A stretch of 64,000 bases of DNA from Nostoc sp. PCC 7524 (GTDB taxonomy: Bacteria; Cyanobacteriota; Cyanobacteriia; Cyanobacteriales; Nostocaceae), in contig NC_019684.1 in NCBI RefSeq assembly GCF_000316645.1, positions 5,901,501 through 5,965,500 of the forward strand, in the 5' to 3' direction. A program made the translations under genes and the position numbers. Numbering within the stretch: the stretch's first letter is position 1; each line of letters starts with the position of its first letter. Shown piece after piece: positions 57,580 to 64,000 of this stretch. The notes below the pieces were generated by a model, which made no database searches, was not told the DNA's origin, and was given only the letters and a program-made list of their open reading frames with translations.

Positions 57580-58623
57580 ATGAAGTTAAGCGACATATTA
57601 AATCAATTAGAAGCTAAAACCAACGATCATAGCCTTGCTATCAATCCAAACAACGACCCAGAAATTACAGGGTTAGCTGCTGTCGATGAAGCTATAACTG
57701 GTCAACTCAGCTATATTGAAGGTGCTAAATTTGCGTCTTTTATAAGTAAGACCAATGCTACTGCTTTAATTTTGCCTCAAGATGCAGCAATACAAGCACA
57801 AGCACAGGAACGGGGGATTGCTTGGGTAGCTACAAGTACACCCAGGCTGTTGTTTGCAAAAGCGATCGCTTTATTTTATCAACCATACCGCCCCGCTCCA
57901 GAAATTCACCCTACAGCCGTCATTCACCCCACGGCAAAAATTGGCAATGACGTTTACATTGGCCCCCATGTCGTAATTCAACCAGGGGTAGAAATTGGTA
58001 ACGATGTAGTTATTCACCCCAACGTCGTGATTTACCCCGATGTCAAAATAGGCGATCGCACCACCCTCCACGCCAACTGTACAATCGAAGAACGCAGCCA
58101 AATCGGTGCAGATTGCGTTATTCACAGTGGTGCTGTCATCGGTGCAGAAGGTTTTGGTTTTGTCCCTACCCGTACTGGTTGGTTCAAAATGGAACAATCT
58201 GGCTATGTAATTTTAGAAGATCGTGTAGAAATCGGTTGTAATACCACCATTGACCGCCCATCGGTAGGCGAAACCAGGATAGGATGTGATACTAAGATTG
58301 ATAACCTAGTGCAGATTGCTCATGGTTGCCAAATTGGTAAAGGCTGTGCGATCGCTGCCCAAACTGGCATGGCTGGAGGTGTAACATTAGGCAATCGTGT
58401 AATTTTGGCAGGACAAGTAGGAATTGCCAATCAAGCGAAACTTGGAGATGGTGCAACTGTCTCGGCTCAAAGTGGTATTCTGCACGATGTTGAGCCAGGA
58501 GAAATTGTATCCGGTACTCCGGCTGTTCCTCATAAGCTATATCTCAAAGTAGCTGGTCTTTATAGCCGCCTGCCAGATATGTATCAATTTTTTAGACAAC
58601 TGCAACGTCAAATGAGGGAATGA
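57580..58623 (+). CDS. lpxD: UDP-3-O-acylglucosamine N-acyltransferase
   Basis: LpxD, which adds the second acyl chain in lipid A synthesis. The 347 residues comprise an N-terminal uridine-binding domain (1-100) and a left-handed beta-helix of hexapeptide repeats (about 105-315). The catalytic His lies in [14 protein letters not shown], and the [13 protein letters not shown] loop is conserved. Length is standard. A repeat array follows. Confidence 0.95.
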   Translation: MKLSDILNQLEAKTNDHSLAINPNNDPEITGLAAVDEAITGQLSYIEGAKFASFISKTNATALILPQDAAIQAQAQERGIAWVATSTPRLLFAKAIALFYQPYRPAPEIHPTAVIHPTAKIGNDVYIGPHVVIQPGVEIGNDVVIHPNVVIYPDVKIGDRTTLHANCTIEERSQIGADCVIHSGAVIGAEGFGFVPTRTGWFKMEQSGYVILEDRVEIGCNTTIDRPSVGETRIGCDTKIDNLVQIAHGCQIGKGCAIAAQTGMAGGVTLGNRVILAGQVGIANQAKLGDGATVSAQSGILHDVEPGEIVSGTPAVPHKLYLKVAGLYSRLPDMYQFFRQLQRQMRE

Positions 58624-58757
58624 AGGGAGTAGGGAGTAGGGAGTAGGGAGTAGGGAAGAAGCAGAGGGGCAGAGGAGCAGGGGAGGCAGGGGAAGCAGGG
58701 GGAGAGAAATACCCAATACCCAATACCCAGTCCCCAATCTCCAGCCCCTAATACCCT
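58624..58757. repeat. Heptanucleotide repeats after lpxD
   Basis: AGGGAGT copies (58624-58657), then GC-rich low-complexity tract, then AATACCC/GTCCCC units to 58757. Non-coding and directly before the convergent HdrB-like gene. Confidence 0.85.
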
Positions 58758-59663
58758 TCAAAACCCCAATTTTTCTAACACTGTTTTTGTAGAAACAATA
58801 TGCCGTTCTAAACCCAATTCCTGGGGACTAACACCCAATGCCAAAGCAATTAACTGGGGTAAATGTAGCACTGGTAAACCTAACTTTTTGCCAATGACTT
58901 TTTCTACCTCTGGTTGACGAGAATCTAAATTCAGATGGCAGAGAGGACAAGGTGTTACTAGACAATCTGCACCATTTGCTAAGGCTTCTTGAATGTGCAT
59001 CCCTGCCATTTGGAAAGATTGGGTAGTAGCATAGCTAGACAAAGGCCAACCACAACACTGTGTCCGCCCCCGGTAATAAATTGGAGTTGCGCCCACTGCC
59101 CGAAACATATTTTCCATTGCTTCTGGATTGTATGGATCATCATAGGGCATCAACTTTTGAGCGCGGAGCAAATAACAACCATAAAAAGCTGCACACTTTA
59201 AACCAGATAACTTGCGGGTGACGCGTTTACTAATTTCCTCCAAGCCATAATCCGTCACCAAAGCATATAAAAGATGTTTAACTTCTGTGCTACCACGATA
59301 AGGTGAACAGCCTTCCTTGTGTAACAAACTATTAACTTGCTCAACATAAGCCGGGTTATTTTGTTGATAGTCTTGTAACCGTTCATTCACATGACCAATT
59401 ACACCCTGACAGGTACTGCAATGAGTCAGTAAGGGCAAATTTAATTCTTCTGCTAAGGCAATATTTCTGGCATTAACTGTATCTTCTAACAGTTGAGAAT
59501 CTTCTTTAAAGGTTCCAGAACCGCAACAAGCAGCTTTTTTTAATTCAATCAGTTCAATACCCAATGCTTTAGTGAGAGCTTGAGTTGACTGATACAGTTC
59601 CCGGCAAGCACCTTGAGCAACACAACCGGGGAAGTAAGCATATTTTAACGTCTGAGATAGCAT
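58758..59663 (-). CDS. HdrB-like iron-sulfur protein
   Basis: 301-residue protein of the CoB-CoM heterodisulfide reductase subunit B family. The two cysteine-rich (CCG) domains are AACCGSGTFKED (Cys46-Cys47), with Cys14 and Cys20 before it, and TQCCGWPLSSYATTQSF with CPLCHLNLD. Such CCG domains bind an unusual non-cubane cluster. Cyanobacteria do not make methane, so the natural partner is unknown. Length and both cysteine sets are complete. Confidence 0.9.
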   Translation of the reverse strand: MLSQTLKYAYFPGCVAQGACRELYQSTQALTKALGIELIELKKAACCGSGTFKEDSQLLEDTVNARNIALAEELNLPLLTHCSTCQGVIGHVNERLQDYQQNNPAYVEQVNSLLHKEGCSPYRGSTEVKHLLYALVTDYGLEEISKRVTRKLSGLKCAAFYGCYLLRAQKLMPYDDPYNPEAMENMFRAVGATPIYYRGRTQCCGWPLSSYATTQSFQMAGMHIQEALANGADCLVTPCPLCHLNLDSRQPEVEKVIGKKLGLPVLHLPQLIALALGVSPQELGLERHIVSTKTVLEKLGF

Positions 59664-60105
59664 AAAAGTAAGTTGAGATTGAGGGCAACTGCCCCGATGA
59701 TAACTGTTTTATCATTCCTCACCAGACATACTGAGGAGAGAAGGTAATTTATTTTGGGCATTCATCCCAAAATTTTAGAAGCACCATTTACACAGTGTAT
59801 GCAATCACACAATATAATTTTGTAGCCCCTATCTTTTTGAGATTGTGGTTTGTATTTCCTTCAGGAATGAACAACAAAATTGTCCTAACATGGGATGTAT
59901 AAATAGTGACGCATCCAGACACATAAATCGTGTTTGGACAAGAATGCTGAGTCTGGACACTTACTCAGCACTCATAACTCAACACCTATCCATTTTTAGG
60001 ACTGGAACGTATACGGATGATCGCGCTTTCCGATAAGATGTATATGCTCAAAACCATGTCACCCATAAACAGCAGACAATAGCAATTGCTTAAGGACTTT
60101 TATCT
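59664..60105. other. Divergent region upstream of acpP
   Basis: 442 bases holding the acpP promoter and leader. The GGAAAGC... tract has no supported ORF; a 63-codon frame (59845-60036) has no recognisable features. Confidence 0.5.
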
Positions 60106-60360
60106 ATGAGCCAGGCAGAAATCTTTGAAAAGGTCAAGAAAATTATTGTCGATCAACTCAGTGTTGATGATGCGGAAAAAGTCACACCACAGGCAAGTTT
60201 TGCCAATGATTTAGGTGCTGATTCCCTAGATACCGTTGAATTAGTTATGGCTTTGGAAGAAGAATTTGATATTGAAATTCCCGATGAAGCCGCCGAAAAA
60301 ATTACAACCGTTCAAGAAGCAGTGGATTATATCAACAGCAAAGTTGCCGCATCCGCTTAA
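60106..60360 (+). CDS. acpP: Acyl carrier protein
   Basis: 84-residue ACP. The phosphopantetheine attachment site is Ser40 in [11 protein letters not shown]. The four-helix fold, acidic surface ([16 protein letters not shown]) and length are typical. It carries the growing chain in fatty-acid synthesis. The fabF gene follows at 286 bases across a repeat array. Confidence 0.97.
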   Translation: MSQAEIFEKVKKIIVDQLSVDDAEKVTPQASFANDLGADSLDTVELVMALEEEFDIEIPDEAAEKITTVQEAVDYINSKVAASA

Positions 60361-60365
60361 ACAGC

Positions 60366-60600
60366 GATTGGGGATTGGGGATTGGGGATTGGGTACTAGG
60401 GATTGGGTACTGGGGATTGGGCATTGGGCATTGGGGACTGGGTATTGGGGACTGGGTATTGGGTATTGGGTATTGGTCATAGGGCATGGGATTTCTCTCC
60501 CCCTGCCTCCCCTGCCTCCCCTGCCTCCCCTGCTCCTCTGCCCCTCTGCGCCTCTGCGCCTCTGCCCCTCTGCTTCTTCCCCAGTCCCTAGTCCTGAGTT
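60366..60600. repeat. GGGGATT heptanucleotide repeat array between acpP and fabF
   Basis: About 16 copies of GGGGATT/GGGTACT/GGGCATT units (60366-60485), then CCCTGCCTCC and CTCTGCGCC direct repeats to about 60570. All frames here are repeat artefacts. Same motif family as in recO. Confidence 0.92.
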
Positions 60601-60646
60601 CCTAGTCCCTAATTTTTGCAGCTTTCTCGCCATCTTTTACTGAGTC

Positions 60647-61897
60647 ATGACAGATTATAATCGTAAACGCGTTGTTGTCACTGGTGTTGGCGCGATTACA
60701 CCTATAGGTAATACACCGAGTGAATATTGGGAAGGATTGTTAAGTGGACGCAATGGCATTGATTATATCAGTGCATTTGATGCGTCTAGCCATGATTGCC
60801 GCATTGCGGGTGAGGTGAAAAACTTCGATCCACATGAGTATATGGATCGCAAAGAAGCCAAGCGCATGGATCGCTTTTCCCAGTTTGGAGTCGCAGCCGC
60901 TAAACAAGCTCTTGCCGATGCCAAGTTAGTTATTAATGAACTCAATGCTGAACAGGTAGGAGTTATCATTGGTTCTGGGGTAGGTGGGATTAAGGTCATG
61001 GAAGACCAGCAAACCGTTTATCTCAACCGCGGCCCCGATCGCTGTAGTCCATTTATGATTCCGATGATGATCGCCAACATGGCGGCCGGATTGACAGCAA
61101 TTCATACTGGTGCCAAAGGGCCAAATAACTGTACTGTAACTGCTTGTGCGGCTGGCTCTAACGCCATTGGGGATGCTTTCCGCATGATTCAAGGCGGTTA
61201 TGCCCAAGCCATGATTTGTGGTGGATGTGAAGCGGCTGTGACACCCTTATCTGTAGCTGGATTTGCGGCGGCACGGGCGCTTTCCACCCGCAATGATGAT
61301 CCTGCTCATGCTTGTCGTCCTTTTGATCGCGATCGCGATGGATTTGTCATGGGAGAAGGTGCGGGAATCCTCATCCTCGAAGAGCTGCAACACGCCTTAA
61401 GTCGTGGCGCTCGGATTTATGCCGAAATCGTCGGTTATGGCATGACTTGCGATGCTTACCATATGACTTCCCCAGTTCCCGGTGGTGAAGGAGCCGCCAG
61501 AGCTATGCAACTGGCGCTCAAAGATGCAGGAATAGCACCAACACAAGTCAGCTATATCAACGCCCACGGCACCAGCACCCCGGCAAATGATTCCACGGAA
61601 ACCGCCGCCATCAAAAAAGCCTTGGGCGATCATGCCTATAAAATCGCCGTTAGCTCCACCAAATCCATGACAGGCCATCTGTTAGGGGGTTCTGGCGGTA
61701 TTGAAGCTGTAGCTACAGTTTTAGCTGTGGCTAATGATCAAATTCCCCCTACGATTAATATCGAAAACCTTGACCCAGAGTGTGATTTAGATTACGTTCC
61801 TAACACTAGCCGTCCTCTCAAAGTCGAGGTAGCCTTATCCAACTCCTTTGGATTTGGTGGTCATAATGTCACCTTAGCCTTTAGAAAGTACGTCTAA
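60647..61897 (+). CDS. fabF: Beta-ketoacyl-ACP synthase II
   Basis: 416-residue condensing enzyme for chain elongation. The catalytic triad is Cys167 (TVTACAAGSNAIG), His307 (NAHGTSTPAND) and His344 (SMTGHLLGGSGG). Length is standard for FabF. It follows acpP and precedes tkt; the gap to acpP is entirely repeat. Confidence 0.97.
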   Translation: MTDYNRKRVVVTGVGAITPIGNTPSEYWEGLLSGRNGIDYISAFDASSHDCRIAGEVKNFDPHEYMDRKEAKRMDRFSQFGVAAAKQALADAKLVINELNAEQVGVIIGSGVGGIKVMEDQQTVYLNRGPDRCSPFMIPMMIANMAAGLTAIHTGAKGPNNCTVTACAAGSNAIGDAFRMIQGGYAQAMICGGCEAAVTPLSVAGFAAARALSTRNDDPAHACRPFDRDRDGFVMGEGAGILILEELQHALSRGARIYAEIVGYGMTCDAYHMTSPVPGGEGAARAMQLALKDAGIAPTQVSYINAHGTSTPANDSTETAAIKKALGDHAYKIAVSSTKSMTGHLLGGSGGIEAVATVLAVANDQIPPTINIENLDPECDLDYVPNTSRPLKVEVALSNSFGFGGHNVTLAFRKYV

Positions 61898-62121
61898 AGT
61901 TGTAAGAATTCAGAATTCAGAATTCAGGGGACAGAATCATTCCCAAATCAGGAGATAATTTGAGTAATCAACTTGCTCATAATCCCAAACTTGAGCCAGA
62001 ATTCAGAATTCAGAATCTTAAATTTTTCCATTCTGCATCCTGACTCCTGAGTTCTGAATTCTTCGCCTTGACTTCCCAGTGCTGCGTTTTTCCTGTAATT
62101 AAGACAGGAAAAGTATCATAA
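61898..62121. repeat. Intergenic CAGAATT repeats after fabF
   Basis: Direct repeats of CAGAATT and TTCTGAATTC-type motifs, in inverted orientation at 61910-61928 and 62040-62060. No gene. Confidence 0.65.
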
Positions 62122-62301
62122 ATGTCATTCCCCCATCAGCCAAGGGTTCAAGTTAACCACTATCTTGGCTTGATAAATTACCACAAACTCAGGAGATCCC
62201 GCTTGTCCATGAACAATCGGGAATGGGATGATGAAGATACCGCAGGGGAACCTCAATCAGTAGTTCAGTTATCAGTGACCAGTGATGCAGTTGATGCCTA
62301 G
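62122..62301 (+). CDS. Possible 59-residue protein upstream of tkt
   Basis: Open frame from ATG 62122 to TAG 62301: starts MSFPHQPRVQVNHYLGLINY and ends with an acidic, low-complexity segment (EDTAGEPQSVVQLSVTSDAV). An AGGAAAA lies at about 62107. It resembles nothing I recognise, and codon use is not decisive. It could be a chance frame. Confidence 0.3.
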   Translation: MSFPHQPRVQVNHYLGLINYHKLRRSRLSMNNREWDDEDTAGEPQSVVQLSVTSDAVDA

Positions 62302-62427
62302 GGATTTCAACCCTGACAAATCACACTCATAAGTGTTCGCTGTTAATCTGTTAACTGTTAACTGTTAAACACAACCCCGGTCAGAGTAGCTCAAAGAGTG
62401 CTAACCCGTCGTTAAACACAAGAGATT

Positions 62428-64000
62428 ATGGCTGTTGCAACCCAATCCCTCGAAGAACTTTCTATTAATGCGATCCGTTTCTTGGCTGTTGACGCTATAG
62501 AAAAGGCAAAATCAGGACACCCAGGATTACCGATGGGCGCGGCTCCTATGGCTTTTGTGCTATGGAATCGCTTTATGCGGTATAACCCCAAAAATCCCAA
62601 GTGGTTTAACCGCGATCGCTTTGTCCTGTCTGCTGGTCATGGCTCTATGTTGCAGTACGCCCTGCTCTACCTGACAGGCTACGACAGCGTAACCATTGAA
62701 GATATCAAGCAATTCCGGCAGTGGGAATCCAAAACCCCCGGACACCCGGAAAACTTCGTGACCGCAGGTGTGGAAGTTACCACCGGTCCCCTAGGTCAAG
62801 GTATCGCCAATGGCGTTGGTTTAGCCATAGCGGAAGCTCACCTGGCAGCTAAATTCAACAAACCCGATGCCAAGATTGTTGACCATTACACCTATGTAAT
62901 TCTAGGTGATGGTTGTAACATGGAAGGTGTTTCCGGTGAAGCTGCTTCCCTCGCTGGCCATTTGGGATTAGGTAAACTCATCGCTCTGTACGACGACAAC
63001 CACATCTCCATCGATGGTTCTACAGATGTTGCCTTCACCGAAGATGTTTCTAAGCGGTTTGAAGCCTACGGCTGGCACGTCCTCCACGTTAAAGAGGGTA
63101 ACACCGATTTAGAAGCGATCGCTAAAGCCATTGAAGAGGCTAAAGCTGTCACCGATAAACCCACCATGATTAAGGTGACAACCACAATCGGTTACGGTTC
63201 CCCCAATAAAGCCAATACCGCCGGTGTTCATGGTGCAGCTTTAGGTGCAGACGAAGTAAAACTGACTCGTGAAAGACTGAATTGGGAACACGAGCCTTTT
63301 GTAGTTCCAGAAGATATCCTCAGCTACACCCGCAAGGCAATAGAACGCGGTGCAGGCTACGAAGCTGACTGGAATCAAGCATTTGCTGATTACAAAGCTA
63401 AGTATCCCCAAGAAGCAGCTGAATTTGAGCGTTACCTAAGCGGCAAACTAGCTGAGGGTTGGGATAAAGTATTACCTACCTACACCCCAGAAGATAAAGG
63501 ATTGCCCACCCGTAAGCACTCAGAAACCTGCCTCAACAAATTGGCGGCGGTTGTACCTGAACTCATTGGTGGTTCGGCTGACTTAACCCACTCCAACCTG
63601 ACCGAAATTAAGGGCAAAGGCGACTTCCAAAAAGGACAATACCAAAACCCCAACATCCACTTTGGTGTGCGGGAACATGGTATGGGGGCAATTTGTAACG
63701 GTATTGCCTTACATAGTTCAGGCTTAATTCCTTATGGTGCTACCTTCTTAATCTTCACCGATTATATGCGGGCTGCTATCCGCTTATCTGCCTTGTCTCT
63801 AGCTGGCTCGATTTGGGTGATGACTCACGACTCCATCGGTCAAGGTGAAGACGGCCCCACCCACCAACCTATTGAAACTTTGGCTTCCCTCCGCGCGATT
63901 CCTAACCTGACAGTGATTCGCCCCGCCGATGGTAACGAAACCTCCGGCGCTTACAAAGTGGCAATTGAAAGAGCAAAAGCCAATGCTCCCACTCTGTTGG
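62428..64000 (+). CDS. tktA: Transketolase (5' part, cut by the right edge)
   Basis: First 524 codons of transketolase, a Calvin-cycle and pentose-phosphate enzyme that uses thiamine diphosphate. The ThDP motif [20 protein letters not shown] is at about 169-188; the N-terminal [20 protein letters not shown] and the pyrimidine-domain [18 protein letters not shown] are conserved. The window ends before the C-terminal domain. ATG 62428 has an AGAG ribosome site; GAGTGCTAA, half of a CIRCE site, lies 24 bases before it. Confidence 0.96.
   Translation, partial: MAVATQSLEELSINAIRFLAVDAIEKAKSGHPGLPMGAAPMAFVLWNRFMRYNPKNPKWFNRDRFVLSAGHGSMLQYALLYLTGYDSVTIEDIKQFRQWESKTPGHPENFVTAGVEVTTGPLGQGIANGVGLAIAEAHLAAKFNKPDAKIVDHYTYVILGDGCNMEGVSGEAASLAGHLGLGKLIALYDDNHISIDGSTDVAFTEDVSKRFEAYGWHVLHVKEGNTDLEAIAKAIEEAKAVTDKPTMIKVTTTIGYGSPNKANTAGVHGAALGADEVKLTRERLNWEHEPFVVPEDILSYTRKAIERGAGYEADWNQAFADYKAKYPQEAAEFERYLSGKLAEGWDKVLPTYTPEDKGLPTRKHSETCLNKLAAVVPELIGGSADLTHSNLTEIKGKGDFQKGQYQNPNIHFGVREHGMGAICNGIALHSSGLIPYGATFLIFTDYMRAAIRLSALSLAGSIWVMTHDSIGQGEDGPTHQPIETLASLRAIPNLTVIRPADGNETSGAYKVAIERAKANAPTLL

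Noticed and set aside
59845..60036. 63-codon frame upstream of acpP
   Set aside because: No ribosome site or similarity; in the acpP promoter region.
60241..60643. Frames of up to 130 codons across the acpP-fabF gap
   Set aside because: Translations of the seven-base repeat array, not genes.
62396..62404. CIRCE element before tkt
   Set aside because: Only the right half GAGTGCTAA is present; no TTAGCACTC partner at the required spacing.

Overview
The window looks like chromosome from a filamentous, probably heterocyst-forming cyanobacterium (order Nostocales, Nostoc/Anabaena-like); the exact species cannot be fixed from sequence alone. Supporting signs are light-independent protochlorophyllide reductase genes chlL and chlN separated by a DUF5331-type gene, a natFGH-bgtA-like amino-acid transporter, the acpP-fabF-tkt neighbourhood, an Mrp antiporter in the cyanobacterial C-D-E-F-G-A-B order, a Nif11-type small protein, many GCGATCGC (HIP1) octamers, and seven-base tandem repeats (STRR) scattered between genes.

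Layout. 1-1,400: an IS110-family transposase cut by the left window edge and a possible antitoxin remnant. 1,400-7,700 (minus strand): a glycosyltransferase, an MFS exporter, recO, deoC and a C5 DNA methyltransferase. 8,100-12,040 (plus): a tightly overlapping seven-gene Mrp operon. 12,260-12,960: a HigBA-like toxin-antitoxin pair. 13,075-15,390 (minus): a DUF697-type GTPase, a frameshifted PD-(D/E)XK endonuclease gene, and an initiator tRNA-Met gene interrupted by a group I intron. 15,400-17,420: asparaginase, CGLD27 and rsfS. 18,000-26,800: a glycosyltransferase, a LysR regulator divergent from ilvD, and the NatFGH/BgtA-like transporter. 27,400-30,850: a YbjN-like protein, a DUF3318 protein, queE and a STAS-sugar-transferase fusion. 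31,100-33,200: a YoeB-type toxin-antitoxin pair and an unrecognised helical protein. 33,300-36,600: chlN, DUF5331, chlL. 37,100-40,214: a Trp-rich small protein and clpB. 40,568-43,930: two unrecognised adjacent genes, the first with an in-frame amber codon, then a second C5 methyltransferase and a Nif11-like gene. 44,000-47,670: DUF924, SRPBCC, a small membrane protein, a 54-residue rubredoxin and an HI0933-type flavoprotein. 48,120-57,313: an exopolysaccharide cluster. 57,580-64,000: lpxD, an HdrB-like protein, acpP, fabF and the 5' part of transketolase.

How parts fit together. The 48-57 kb cluster has the parts of a Wzx-dependent exopolysaccharide system: four glycosyltransferases, a chain-length co-polymerase, a flippase, a pyruvyl transferase and a MurB-like flavoprotein. 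Its co-polymerase is cut off by an apparent deletion. The STAS-sugar-transferase at 29.8 kb and the solitary glycosyltransferases at 1.4 and 18 kb could serve the same pathway, but this is inference. acpP, fabF and lpxD point to fatty-acid and lipid A synthesis.

The most noteworthy signals are (i) the group I intron in tRNA-fMet with a decayed endonuclease gene just outside it, (ii) an unrecognised two-gene module beside a lone C5 methyltransferase, (iii) a seven-base repeat array inserted in frame within recO, (iv) the truncated polysaccharide co-polymerase, (v) a MurB-like protein next to a polysaccharide pyruvyl transferase, and (vi) a 131-bp MITE-like element between chlN and the DUF5331 gene.
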